Source of the DNA: Rhea pennata
Taxonomy: Eukaryota > Chordata > Aves > Rheiformes > Rheidae
DNA length: 64,000 nt
Direction of reading: 5' to 3'
Assembly (NCBI RefSeq): GCF_028389875.1
Contig: NC_084668.1
Coordinates: forward strand, 30,300,993 to 30,364,992
The position numbers were made by a program, and so were the translations under genes. Positions 38,244 to 51,529 of the stretch are shown here, piece after piece. The notes under the pieces are model-generated. The model saw only the letters and a list, made by a program, of their open reading frames with translations, made no database searches and had not been told where the DNA came from. The first letter of the stretch is position 1; every line of letters begins with the position of its first letter.

Positions 38244-40822
38244 AGTAGAAGTAAAGATTTTTCTTTTGTGCTGATGTGATAGTGGAAAGGGCTATAACTC
38301 TTTGCCGTAGGCTATGCAGCAGCTGTTAAACAGTACTAGAATTCCCACAGGGTATTTTGTGAATTTTTTCTGGTAGCTTTGGGTATCGGTCTTGAAACAC
38401 TCACCCCTTAGATCTGTGTCCCAGTTTGCCTGTTTGTTGTGAAAGCTGTGTTCTTTTACTTTGTATGACTCCATATTTTGGTGTCCAAACCAAGTGGGGG
38501 GACTAGGATCTCCTCTTTTTGCTGTTGGGCTTAACCTGTTTGAGTGGTGAGGGAAGGAGAAAGGTGAGATTCTCAAAACCTTTCTGTGTGCTTCCACCAT
38601 ATTTATTAAAAATTCTCACTTGCTAAAAGATAGTATTTTCTTGGAATAGAAGAACTACTTCTCACAGGGCAAGTAGACTAAGACTTTCTGTGACCCTAGC
38701 TGAGGTTCCCAGCTTGAATGCCTTGGAAGGGGAGTTAACTCTTGCAGACTTTCTCATCATCTTTGACTTTGGTCTCCTACTGAGCTGTTTTTTTCCCCCC
38801 TCTAACCAAGTGACTTTTACTTATTGACTTACCTCTGGTACCTGCCCCCAACCTCCCAAAGCCACTGGCATGTGATGCTTGCTGCAATCATGTGCTATGT
38901 GTGGGAGGCAGGTAACTGTGCAGCGTGTGGCCTGACCTGCAGGGAGCAGCCCAGTCTGTGACAGGGCTCTTCCTTGAGTAAGCTGGAATGTGCTTTTACC
39001 ATCTGCATTGCCATTTTCAGTGACTCTTGCCATTTTTGATACTTTGCTTTGAGTTTGAAGAACCCTGTTGTAAAACCATGCCATTTAAGCTCACTTTTTG
39101 CTTAGCTGTGTTTTAAATAGGAGTAGAGTCTCTGGAGCTGCCTGCAGACTTGAGATTTTAGACTTCTCTGTCATCTGGATGTGGGGCTAGAATGATCCAA
39201 ATCGTTTTTTTGCTTGGGAAGATCTAGTGGCAAGCTTTTAGAGAAAACTGAGCAGGTACAATCATTTTGTCTCTCCCAACTCCTTATTACTGGGAAATTT
39301 CCCATTTGGTATTAGTAAAGGAGCTTGTGTCCATTTCTTCATATGTCTTAATTAGGTAAGTCACTGTGACGATGAAAGTGTTTCAGTTTGAGAGAATGAA
39401 GTTTCAAAATGTAGTTTCACAGATGGAAAAGACTAATGAAATCCCCTTCTCAGATGCAAACTGGCTTGGGTATAATTCTGTGTAGGCAGTATAGCAGGAG
39501 TAGTTGGCCCCAGAGGCAAGAACAGCACCCTTTCTCTCCAGTGGAAAACTCACGCACACTCTCTCACCCTTATGTTCCTGCCTTTGGAATGAAAGCAATC
39601 AAGAGAAGACCTCTAGCCTAAGCAGCCAGACTGCATAGTTCAGTAAACAAGCTAAGACCCAAGATAAGGAATTCAAATATCTAGGATCCTGAGGAGCGAA
39701 GGCGAGAAATGTTAATAATACTGTCACAAAGATTCTCTCATTTGTAAGGGAGAGGAGTGCATGGGTCTTAGGTTTTAGGTAATTGCTTTGGCCCTGACTT
39801 AGTGCAGCACTGCCTTCAAATCGCTTTGGAGTGAATGTATTAAATATGCTCTTAACCTTTGCCCTGTTCTCCCTGTCTTGTAGAGGCAATGGTCCTTAAG
39901 AGGGTCTTATATTAGCAGAAATTACTGTTGGGCAAGAAGACTATGACAAGGAAAGATACTAGGAAAAGGGAAAAAGTGTATAGGGAGAAAGGAGATAATT
40001 ATGAGGAATAAATAGAAGGGTTGGTGGGTATTTTATTGTAAAAAAATTACTTACTGTAGATTTCTTTATTTTCAAAATACAAATGACTAGGAGAGACTCA
40101 TTTTTCACTAGGCTCAGCAGAAAACAATTTTTAAAAGCTTGTGACCACAGCCTGGTCAGCATTGGTGCAAGTTTCCTGGGCCCACAAATATGCTCTGCAC
40201 GCAAGTTTCTTGCTTTTTCCTCTCCTCTCCTTTTCTTGTAGTTTTCCATGGTTTTTATAGTTTGTATGTTCTAAAGTGCTGCTGAAGGTACTTAGAATTA
40301 TGAATAAGAATGAATAAACTGTGAGAGTGAGTATGATGGAAAGAAAGACAGGTACAGAGCAATCAAATCCTGAAATATTTCTGCTTTTCTGTATGGAGTC
40401 TGCATGTCCTCATGTATGCAAGAATGCGCTCGTGTTAGAGTAGCTTTTTAAAGGCTTGACCCTAAGGTAACCAGTTTTCATGCACAATGGAGCACATATA
40501 ATGTCCTGATGTTGTATTTTAATCTTGTCCCCTGAGCTTTGAAAACCTCAGAAATGAAATGAGGAAAGCTCTGGGTGATAAAGCTTTGAATTTTGTATTT
40601 CAGTGAAGTATGAGCAAAGGAAGGCTACATTTGCTCTGTTTGTTTCAATGCCTTTGTGTTGAACAAATTGTAGAATAATTATGTTCCATTAGATCAAGAA
40701 GTATCCTCAAAGAGCTTATTTCGTGATGACTCTTTGGATGGCATTGTAAGGAGAAGTTTGTTCTACTGCTTTTAGGAAAACTGTTGATGGAAATGAAATT
40801 GATATTAAATCTTCTCCATTGC

Positions 40823-40854
<32 letters not shown>

Positions 40855-40864
40855 TGTGTGTGTG
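40823..40864 (+). repeat. T19 followed by (GT)n
   Basis: Nineteen T's pass directly into about twelve GT units. This is a polymorphism-prone compound microsatellite. Confidence 0.95.
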
Positions 40865-41409
40865 GCAATCAATAGGCAGCTTATCAGAGAGGTACTTGAG
40901 ACACTGGCTGAGCAATGAAGAGATGCCAGTTTGGAGGTATTTTCCCCATATAACTTCTGGGACTCTTGGGACTGGTTAAACTGTCTGCCAAGTAGCTTTT
41001 CTAGAGGTTTGAGTTCGAATGTGGAGAAAAAAGCTTTTTCTAGTGGGACTCATGTTTATCACGTGAAAGAAGAAATACCTGAGATGTCTAACTTGTGGCG
41101 GAAATTCTCACTACTCTCTCTTTCCATTGATAGAGGCCTGGACAGAGAGAGGTCAGGACGAGGATGGTAGGGATTGAGGGATAGGGATCATTTTTAGCAG
41201 TACTTAAACACACAAGCTAAACCATCTGGTTACTGAGTTTCTGTAAAACTTCCTAGTTTTTACATGTGAGAGTAGGTCTGTGACTGGCATAGCAATTGTA
41301 TTAGTCATACAGGATAAGTTTGAGAAGTGTTCTTTCAAGGTGAAATTTTGGAGATGGGAAAAAAGACAAAATAGTGGAGAGGGTAAAACAAACAATGAAT
41401 TCCTGTCTC

Positions 41410-41830
41410 AGTGCGAGGAGGCAGTGGTGCCACAATGTACCTGAGATCTTGTGTACAGCTTTGGTTAACTCTGGTCAGGAAAGATGGGCTCAAATAGAAG
41501 GGTGTGCAGAAAAGAGCTACCAGTAAAGTGAGGGGCATGAAGAAGCTGCTGAGAAGAGAATAAAAAATCCTGGCTGTAGTTTATTCAGAATGAGGACTGT
41601 GAAGGATCCTCTCTGAATATTTTCTTGTGGCATAGACTGGTAAACACTGGGGAGAGACGAAAACACTTAAAAGGAAAAAATAGCACAAGCAAGGAGAACT
41701 GGATATTAGCTGACGATGAATAAATTCAGAAGCTGTAGGAACTATTCCTTATGAAGATCACAGAAGACTGAAGAACTGCACTCTGGAGAACAGCCCATAG
41801 TAGTCAGGATTTGGATGATATGGTGGTTTT
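41410..41830 (+). mobile_element. Ancient CR1/L3-like LINE remnant
   Basis: The plus strand preserves the block order of the 3' coding end of old amniote CR1/L3 elements: GTACCTGAGATCTTGTGTAC, an ACAGCTTTGG segment, GTGCAGAAAAGAGCTACC, AAGTGAGGGGCATGAAGAAG, CTGCTGAGAAGAGA and, near the right end, CTCTGGAGAACAGCC. Stops and indels break every frame. It is far more diverged than the CR1 copy at 5434-5750 and in the opposite orientation. The assignment rests on remembered consensus blocks; limits are approximate. Confidence 0.65.
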
Positions 41831-44800
41831 GGCACGAGCTGTGAACACACAGAATAGATATAGTTGCTATTGTCATTGTTCAGTTAAACTGTCAAGCAGG
41901 GGTAGTTAAAAGGACTCTGCAGATTACCTTGACTGATCAAAGAGAGTAAGACTATGTTAAAACAAAGTTCACTCCAGGAGAAACTCTTGTAAATCTTCTG
42001 TGTGCAAGCAACAGCACAGGCTGAGCTCTGGGTACCTCAGACAGTGTTCTGACGTTGGGGAACGCCTATGTCTATACCGTTATGAATCTTTCTGTTTCCT
42101 AAAGGTAGCTGGTAGTTCTTGCTGAAACAAAGTGAAGGAAAGCTCAGTATCTCTGAATATACATTGAATTTGACTGCTGTGAGACTTCTTTTGTGTTGGA
42201 GGAAGGTGCTTTCTATAGCTATTTTAGGAAGGTGTTCCTCTCTAAATGTGTAAAATGTTACATTTAGTTTGGAAATGCTTTTCCTCATCATGCTAGGTTG
42301 TAATAGAAACCCTGCAGACTGGCTTCTCGGCACGTAGACAGAAGTGATTACACTGTGTGTTAAAATGCTACTTTTTAAACTGACCCCTTGTCTGAGGCAT
42401 CTATTGTTAAGAATTGAGATGCACAGACATAGCTGGAGTTACCTTGATTTAAAATGATGACTTTTATATTGTGATTTCAGATGTATTAATGAAAATGACT
42501 ACTGAGAATGCCCAAGCTGTGGATGATGTCGTTAGATGCTTGAGTAGAGCAAACCCTTCTGACAGTGCATGTAGTTTATCTGAGCCTCCTCTGTCCTCAA
42601 ATAGAAGCTTTATTAGCTTGGTTTGGGACAAATGTTGTTTCCTGTTCCTGCAATAACTGCATCCAAATATTTTGATTTTATTTCCCCCTGCTTTTCATTG
42701 AACAGAAATTAATGTGGAGAATAGACGATGATGGCAAGTTGTGGAAAACCCATGTTGTTCTGTTACCTTGACAGACAGTCCCAGGAGAAATGGATCTAGT
42801 CAAGTCTGATTTCCTGCAAATTTTTCTCTTGCGGCTGATTGACTTGCAAAGAAGCAGTAGTTTCCATTTGAAGCCTTTCTACAGCTAGGGAATTTTGTGA
42901 GGCTATTCTTCAGCAAGCATTCTGTGATGTTTAATAATCTGTTTGTTCTTCCTGTAACCCGTGTCTCCACTTGTGTACTGATCTCCTCTCCTGCCTTCCT
43001 GCCTGCTTTTACAGATGTGTAGAAAATCAGCTATCCTGTTGTTGAGTAGTGTTCAGGTGACTACTTTTCCTTCTGTTTTAAAAACAGAATAGGACAATGA
43101 ATGGTGTGAAAATACACAGTACTTTCAACCATGTAAATTTTGGCTCTACACAGGCTTTTAGTCCTTGAAAGAGAATATGGGTGTATGGAAACTTGACACC
43201 TGCTGTGTGTATAACTCTGTTAGTGCTGTGGTGTTTCTCGCTGCTCTAGGAGTTACAGATATCTGGAGGGTTGTGAGCAGCTTGGTGATGGCTAGACAGA
43301 GGGACCACTGCCTCTCTTGGGGACTGGATTCCTGAAGCTTCCAAGATTGATTAGCTTTGTGTTCATTTGTGACCTGGTTTAAGTTAGATTCAGTGTCTGT
43401 CTTGAGAATTTTGTGGGGCTTCTTTTCCTTCTGTTGGCAGCTGTGTGAAGCTTTGCCTTACCTGCTCTGTCATTCCAGTTTCATATTCCATGTATCTTTG
43501 AGGTGTATCACTGACTGCTGAAGAGGGAACGCATGCAAGTGTTTGAGGAGCAGATTAATATGTACTATGATATTTTAATCCTTTAATATTAAGACATCTC
43601 TTGAGATCCATCTTACTAATGTAACAAAATGGAGTTTACTCCACTTCTACCATGAACAGACTTCTTTTACACATATCAAGCATGTATGGTTTTATATTGA
43701 CTGGACGAAAGAATGACTTTCTCTGCGCCTTTGGGTGGAAGGGAAGGTAAAAACATTGTACTTAACAAAAGTATAAATGAAAAATATAGGTTACTGTTGA
43801 CTGCTAGATCTTTCCCAAAAGTGTGAAACTTCACTTTAAAGAAATGTTTTGACTTTGTGAGGGCTGGCTGTTGTTAAGTAGTACTTTGCGAGGTTATGCT
43901 ACTGAGGTTTTGAACACAAGTTCTGGTGTTGTAGCAAGCTACTGCTGTGTCATATACAACAAACAAAGAAGATCCCCCAAAACAAATAAATGCTGCCGTG
44001 ATGTTCATAACGCTGTTCTGCAACAGCTATGCAAACATAACCTTTGGATTGGGCAGAATCCCAAAAATTGGCATTGAATTTTAAGCAGCAGCTTGAAAGA
44101 GCAAGATAATTGGTTAAAGGGGCATTCTTTCATTACTATTAGTAGTAAAAGCTACTTTTTTGGGGGAAAGAATTGGAGCATTTTCTTTGTGTTCATGTTC
44201 TGCATTGACAACTTGAAGAAAACATTGGTCAAAGAACACTCTCATTTTGAAATACAGTCTTTTCAAGAGAATCTTAAGTTACACATAAAGAAAGAGACTC
44301 CCTTTCTTCCTGAAAATTTTATCCCTTTGTGCAGGAAACCTGGAATGATTGTAAAATTCTGTCGTTAGACAATGACTAAGAAAAGCCTAAATTTGAGAAA
44401 CCACCATGGCCCTGTTTCTGCTGAAGTCAGTGGGAATCTGACAAGAATCTTGGACAGCAGATAGCTCTGTTACTGAAGACCTGTTTCCTGAGGTATCGAA
44501 AATGTCCAAGGTGTTCTCTCTGCAAAACAAGTAATTAATAAAAAACAATTTTCAGGTTCCAGAGTAATCATTGACAGAAAAGGCTGCTCCACACCTATAA
44601 TCTGTGAAAATTGTTGGCATAATTTAAAATGTAAAGGAACTTTTGCAGAGTAAATAGGAAGCACCAAACATCTTTCAGTTATTCTAAGACAGTCTGTTAG
44701 CAGATGCTAAAGAAGGCTGCCCTGCCAGTGGTGAAGAAATAAATGTCTTCCCTAAAATCTAGCATGCCTGTAAAACCAAGCCAGATCAGTTTTAAAGCAA

Positions 44801-47638
44801 TGCTACAGTTGAGTTAGGAATTAAATCAATCACTGAATACAATTACTAGTGGTAGTTTCTGTTTAGTGGCTGCAAAATAATTAGAAGTAATTACATAAAC
44901 TTATACTGCTTGGAGTATAAGGTAGAAATACTTTGTGTGCCATAGATGTACCTACAGTCTCTTATAGCTGGTGACATTCATGTTAATATTATTTAAAATA
45001 GTATGCAAGAGAAAGCCAAAAAGTAGCCTTAGAGAAATATAAACTCATAGCCTCTCAGTCCTTCCTGTCTTTTCCAGTTCTCATGAATTGATCTTGTATT
45101 AGGGAAGAGATGGAGAGTAAAACGAACCTCTGTGTACATAACTCAAGTGCCTTTGTTTTTGTGATTAAGTCTTATGTATAATGTGTAGCCTTGTCACAAA
45201 GGATATGAGGAGAAGCAAAAACAAGCCATCTTTCTCTTACTTCTTGCTTTGGATTGCAACCAAGCTGAAACCCTAACCTGAACCCCAATATCAACCACCA
45301 AATCTCCCCCTTTCATGTTTATAAACTACCTGAGTCCTTTCAATGAAAAATGTTTAATCCACTGTTCTCTTTTATCAGTAGGAGATAATGTTCCAGTAAA
45401 CATCTTGTAAACTTCCTAATGAAGTCTAATTATTACACTTAGTTTTTCTATACTGCAGTTAAGTCTTCATTGTTAAACTACTGAAAGATGATATTGCTTC
45501 ACATGATTGCAGTTGTTTGTTCAGCAGTACTTTAAGTGGCCTATTTCTTTCTTCAGCATTGCACAATCTTTTGCTAAACACATGGCGTTTCAGAGTACAA
45601 GCATTCATTCCTGTTACTGAGTTCTTTTGGAGAAATCTTTTTGCCATCTTGATTGTGGTTGCTGGAGCACAACTCTGTAGTAATCTGACGTCCCTAAAGA
45701 ACCATTCCCATTTGACTGATGCTTAATGCAAATGTTCTTGTGGCCTTAATACAAATATACCCTAGTGTCACATTTTACTTTGGCCATTTACTGGAGCTAT
45801 TTGTTGTTTAACTACTGAAGGAATCTGTAACACATACTTAATGTTTACTGCCTACTGAAAATAAAAAGAAATTGCACCAGGCTTTAAAAAGAAATCTCAA
45901 GTGGTATGTAAGCCGTGATAAATATTTAAGTGAGAAGCCCAAAATTCTAAACTTTTTTAGTTTGGAAGATTCTCTTTTGTTCAGTAGGAGTGTGGCACTG
46001 CTCAGTGGGAGGAACGGAAACAAATTCACAAGATATTCATACACTGGGCAAACCAAAAGGAAAAATGCAGAGTCAGAGGAAGCATTTTAAAGAGTGTTTT
46101 TCCTGCTGTAATGATACTTACTGTTTAACATTCCTGACTGATCTGTCTGTCAGATTTCTCAAGTCAATTTTCTTTCAGCACGAAAGTCACGTGCCGCAAC
46201 ATTGTGCGGTTTTCTGCGTGCTCTCTCCTTCAGTACGTTGATGGTGGCAGAGCGACATCTCAGCCATCACGACGGGGACAGGAAACTATCACTTTTCCTG
46301 GAAGACAACTGCTGGGCAGCACATGGGAAATGTTGGTTGCACTGCTCCTCTGCAGCATCCAGAGACTAAAAAGCTGGGGAATCTGGAGGCAAAGCAAATA
46401 TTTTCTTTGGATGGTATCAACAGTTTCCTACATGCTGATGTCGGGAAATCTAGCTTTGAGTGAAAAGGGCACTATAATATTTCAGCTGCAGAGTTTGCCT
46501 GTGTTTACCTTGTGAGTCAGTACAGACTGTTTCTAATGAACTTGCACCTTCTGTGCATCAGTTAGAGGTCAGTGATACATCTTTCTTTTGTATAATTCAA
46601 CAGAATGACTTTAAATCCCATGTTTTTCTGAACTGATACTTAGGCTTGTCGTGTGCAGTGCACAACAACCGTAGTCTCTTTTGATTAAGACAAGGTGATA
46701 ACACTCTGCACTAAATCACGTCTGCCTTTTTGCAGTGGTAGCTTGCTGGAGCCCCTGTTCTGCATGGGCCTGTTGTTCTGTGACAGAGGAAAAAGAGACT
46801 GTAGTGGGGAAATGTAATTACAGACTTCACAAGCGTCAGGGAGGCTGAGGATCAGATGTAGAACATGAAATGAGTTTGAACTCTTATCATTGAATTCCTT
46901 ACATTGCAGGCTCTGGGTTGTCTCTCCTAGCTCTTGTAAAATAAAGAGATGGAATTTTATACAATGAGTTGATGATAAAGGAATCAAAGAGTGTTTTTTT
47001 AATGGTATGTGAGCAATGTGGAAAAACTTGGACAATTTTGTAATATGCTGTATGCCAATAGCATGGTATTACTTCATTTCCTCCTCAGAAGAATATGTGA
47101 GTTTAATTGTACAAGGTTGGGTTGCCTGTTCTTTGTATCATCTTCTATTTAACATCTGTGATTCTGTGATTTTTTTGTTATTTCTCATTTCAGATCATCT
47201 GATAAGCTATTTCATACTCAGAGAAGTCTTAATTTTTTATTTGATCTAGTAAAATATTTTAATGCACAAATTGGAATTTGATGAAGTAAGTCTCTGTAAA
47301 CTATGAGTTAGGATATTGCCATGCAATGGGTGTGGAAGAGAGAAATAGTAATGGAAAGAGAAAGGAAAGCGAGTTAAACACAGGAAGGAGCAATTACTAG
47401 ACAGTAAACTATTGCAATTTCTTGTCACCTTTGATGGGGCAAGAGGTTTTTTGATTCAGCTGTTCTAGCTAGAAAAAAAACTAAGTATGGTAATCCCAGG
47501 CATTATAAGTAGCAGGTGGAACTGTCTACATTTTAAAATGCTATATCTAATGTTGAGGCATATGGATAGAAGTATTTTACAGACATAGCATGTATGGCCC
47601 CTCTACTCTAGAGCATATTGTCTAATGTAAAATAGATG

Positions 47639-47694
47639 AAACGGTGAAGGATATTTCCAAAATAAACGGAAATTTCCAATTTCACCGTTTATTT
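47639..47694. repeat. Overlapping inverted repeats sharing one arm
   Basis: AAACGGTGAA (47639-47648) is complementary to TTCACCGTTT (47681-47690). AAATAAACGG (47660-47669) is complementary to CCGTTTATTT (47685-47694). The right arms overlap, so only one stem can form at a time. A GGAAATTTCC palindrome (47668-47677) lies between them. Confidence 0.9.
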
Positions 47695-48611
47695 CCAAAA
47701 ATAAAAACTAATTGAAAGTGTTCACATTTCTTTGAATTCAGACCTAGGTATGAGATCAGAATGTGGAAGAAGGGAGCTGTCAAATGACTAGAGAAAAGAA
47801 TAGGGAGATGTTCTGAAGTGCAGTTGGTGTTTGCTCTAGGATAAGAAGGGCAAATTTGAAAGGAAACTCAACTGGTAAGTGGGTGTGGGAGAGATCAGGA
47901 AATGTTTGAGGAAGAATCTCATTTGCAGACTGCAAGTGTTAGAAGTTTCTTGGTTTTTGTTGAGCTAATTTGTTGCTAAATTAAATTTATAATAATTTAC
48001 AGCTGTAGTCTTTGTACAATACTGTTATTTTTCTTAATGTCAGCATCACAAAAGCAGCATACTGGCTAAATCAAGGGAATGTCATTCACGTTTTTAGAGA
48101 TTTTTTTAATTGAATTTCCAATTTAAATTTACAGCACCACTTAAATAGATTCTCAGTTTAGTACCTTCATAAATCATCTCACATTTGGTAATACTAATTT
48201 GAAAATAGCTAAACATATTATTTAAAAGGAGTCGTATATTATGATTCATTCTTCTAAACTAATTTCCTGTTTGCTGGTGCTCTCACAGCTATGGTTTTAA
48301 TCTAAGACACTGAAAGCATATTTTGGCCCCTTTCTTTTCCTGGTTTATGGGTCTTGGAAACCTTTTCACATTTTTAAAGGGTACCTCAATATATGTATAC
48401 GTAGAGACCTGTTATCTTTATGCACTATTCTCCAAATTGTGGAGAACGGCTTGTCTCCACGACTGATTGGTAGAGGCTTCCACCTGCTCCACACCCTTGC
48501 ATATGTGGCAAACATAAATTCCATGGACATGGATTTCAGTTGAGTTTTTGAGCTTTAACTTATTGCTAAAGATCTTGGCTGAAATTTATTATTGTACTGT
48601 AGCACCTTAAA

Positions 48612-48650
48612 GTGTGTGTGTGTGTGTTTGTTTGTTTGTTTGTTTGTTTT
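48612..48650 (+). repeat. (GT)n-(TTTG)n compound microsatellite
   Basis: About seven GT units run into five TTTG units and a T/C run, in presumed MYO1B intron 1. Confidence 0.95.
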
Positions 48651-49542
48651 TCCCCCCGCAGTGTACATCGTGCTGGCTTCTTGACTTTAAGCTACTCTAA
48701 AAAATTATGTTTTGTGTTTTCAAAGTGCTGTAAATACTGATTCTTCTATTACCTTAAAAAATTTGATATAGTTTGTTTTACATTATTTTTGGCTTTTTCT
48801 GATAGTGCTTTAATGTTGAAATAGCCTTTTGGTTATTACCACCAAAATATCTCTGTTCTGCAACCAAAATATCCAGCAAGCTTGCCAAATTTTCAGAATG
48901 ACGATTATGACTGGATTCCACCAAAGTGGTAGCTGTCAACATTCAAATTGCAGAATATTCCTGAATCATATATTGATACATGGGGTAATCTTTAAGGGGT
49001 ATTTTGCGAAGGGTAAGCTATTGTAAATAGCTTTGAAAATTCAATGTTAAACTAAGTTGTATAAATATATATTGTTCTATTTTGTCATCACTTACGTTTG
49101 CAACATTTTCCAGCCTGTAAGTTGATGTTAATAAGTTACAATAGTATGATGAAAATAGTTGTGAAAAAACAAACTGAAAATAAACCTCTGATCATAAAAT
49201 TGAATTTCTCAAATGTATTGATAAATTGATGTTTGTATGCAACCTTCTGGTCCAGCTATGACTAGTAGAGAGGATATCTTTGTGCCCCTCTTCTGTAACA
49301 TGTGCCTCTGAGTTTGGGAACACACGAATATTCTAGTAAATGGCTTTGGCTGCTCTTGGTCTGTAAATTCCAGAGCAGTGATGCACTGAGTGTGGTAGGT
49401 TGTATGTAATTTCATAATGGTAGATGAGGTATACTAGCTAGAACTTACATTTTAGGTTGCAATTGACCATATTAGGATTTTTGTTAGCTTTTTTTTTTGG
49501 CTAAAAACTCTATTTTTAATACGTTCCAGGCTTGAGGGGGAC

Positions 49543-49592
49543 TTTTTTCTTTCTTTCTTTCTTCTCTCTCTCTCTCTTTTTTTTTTTTTTTT
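49543..49592 (+). repeat. Polypyrimidine tract: (CTTT)n, (CT)n, T-run
   Basis: A 50-bp nearly pure C/T tract followed at once by CCAG, so it imitates a 3' splice site. The sequence after it soon meets stops and shows no exon character. Confidence 0.9.
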
Positions 49593-51394
49593 CCAGTCAG
49601 CAAAAGTTATTTGAACTTTAGGGACTGTATAGGAAGTAAATAGATCATTGAAATGAATAAAAGTTTGAAGGATTTATCTTACTGGCATGCAATAATTGAA
49701 GTGATACCTCTAAAATAATTTTGTGGAGGTTTAAAATACTTCTATGTGATTCAAAGAGGTGAACTTTTAAAGAACAGAAGTCTATTTCTCTTAAAAAAAA
49801 TTAATCTTTATCCAGTTTTCAAAACAAATGCTCTTTTGTTTGTTTAGCAGAGTTGACTCAGCTTTGGTTGGTTACCATAGTTCATCGCTGTCTTTGCATT
49901 TTCATGTGAATTTCTAATAATTCCCAGGCTTGGTTCAGGTTGAGGAGCTGGCTAGTATCACTTCCATTAGCTGCCTGTGGAGATACATTTTCTTCACTGA
50001 ATCTGGAAAAACATCAAACATGACTTAAGGCTTGGTCTGATATACCGTAAATGTCACCCATTGCTCAAAAGTCAAGTAGTATTTAGTAATGCAGTGGCTG
50101 TGAACACAAACAAGAGATAAAAAGATTCAGCTAAAGATTCAGGTGTTTTAAAATAGCTTTCTGATGAATAGCTACTACAGCAATTTAACGCTGATTGTAT
50201 AAATTAATAACTGTTAAAAGACATTCTAAGAAATGAGAAAAAATATTCAGAAATAAATATGCTGTGGCGATACAGAGAGCACAGATAGCACTTTTAGCTA
50301 AGAGATTACAATTGATGGGTAAAGTTCAACTGTTGTTTTGTATAGCTGTAGCTGTGCCATCATCAGAATACTTGTTCTTGGCTTATGTTGTCAGCAAAGT
50401 TGTTCACTCCCCTCTGGTTCACAGTTTGCATGCAGCCACTGTTAATACGTTCATTTTTCAATCTTGTAAAAGCTGAAAATAGTGACTGTGTACCTAGAGT
50501 TCTTGGAAGGGCCTGGTTAACCTTTTCTAAAACTTGGATTGGAAGGATTAAAAGGTAGAAAGATCAAGTGTTGAGTTTTGGCCTGACCTTGACTCCTTTG
50601 TTTGAATTACTTTTTAAGAATCACTTCCTTTGATCCTGTTCCTCTGTTTAAGCCCAGCTTCTACCTTTGGGCACTCCAGTTAGATAGAAACAGAATCTTT
50701 GTTTGTTAGTTGGATTAATATTGTCTGAATGTTCTCTGAGGCAATAAAATTGCAAATAAATCAATTTCTCTATAACTTGATCAAGTCTGGTGAGGAAAGA
50801 AAATAATTTGCCAGCGTGTTGTAAACAAGAGCAGTACTATATTAGAATTTAGGCACTCTAGAAGACAGTATTAATGAATTAAGAGAAAGTAATGCTGTTT
50901 GTCTCTGAGTGAGTTCACTTAGTTTCCATTTAAAAGTTGAATGAGTTGTTGAAATGGAGGTAAGGGCAAGAAAAAAAATTCAGATTAGGATATTGACAGA
51001 TCCAAATATTAATTTGAGGCACTGAGAGCAGAGCACTGAGGTGTTGGTGAAACTCATGAGAAACTTGAGTTTGATTATACTTGAATTTTTGTTGAAGTTA
51101 TTCAAAAAATCTGCATGTGGTACCCATGAGAGTCTACATTCCTATTTTATGCTGTTTCTTATATGATGTATACTGAACCAGAAGGCATTTTCAAATGTCA
51201 GAAGTTCAGTCTTTGAATTGTGTAGACTGTCTTAGTAGATTTTTAGAATGTTCCACTGGACAATTATTTTAAAGAAGTGTAATTTGATTGTTTTTTATTT
51301 TTGTGACCCTGAATAGTATTACTGGATAATACCTGTGAACAATTAGAATGATTTTCAGCTAAGTTTACTCTTTTTTTTTTCTTTGCAGGAAAAA

Positions 51395-51529
51395 ATGGCC
51401 AAAATGGAGGCCAAGACATCACTTTTAGACAACATGATAGGGGTGGGAGACATGGTTCTTCTGGAGCCGCTTAACGAAGATTCGTTCATCAATAATCTGA
51501 AAAAACGCTTTGATCACAGTGAAGTATAT
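51395..51529 (+). CDS. MYO1B: MYO1B (unconventional myosin-Ib), first coding exon (partial gene, residues 1-45)
   Basis: MYO1B is a monomeric, tension-sensitive class I myosin that links actin to membranes and acts in endosomal sorting and cell protrusions. This exon gives the extreme N-terminus of the motor domain: MAKMEAKTSLLDNMIGVGDM, then VLLEPLNEDSFINNLKKRFD and HSEVY. It lies upstream of the ATP-binding P-loop, which is in later exons. The acceptor is a ten-T tract ending CTTTGCAG (AG at 51387-51388), so the exon starts at 51389 with six bases of 5' UTR. The ATG at 51395 has a strong context (A at -3, G at +4). The donor GTGAGT at 51530 leaves phase 0. The next exon, expected to begin TYIGSVV, is not found in the remaining 12.4 kb. 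Identification is by recalled family sequence and by position next to STAT4, its usual neighbour. Confidence 0.96.

Larger units (their letters stand above)
35581..51388 (+). other. MYO1B: Presumed MYO1B intron 1 (15.8 kb)
   Basis: This non-coding stretch runs between the candidate exon 1 donor and the acceptor of the first coding exon. It contains an old CR1-like remnant, a diverged 46-bp duplication, several microsatellites and an unusual set of overlapping inverted repeats at 47639-47694. I recognise no exon. Open frames at 46204-46515, 46685-47035 and elsewhere have no protein features. Confidence 0.6.

Noticed and set aside
45268..45312. Telomere-like CCCTAACC words
   Set aside because: There is only a single copy with loosely related neighbours, not a tandem interstitial telomeric repeat.
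49543..49640. Polypyrimidine tract plus CCAG as a possible exon start in MYO1B intron 1
   Set aside because: The tract is a simple repeat, and the following sequence has early stops and no nearby good donor.
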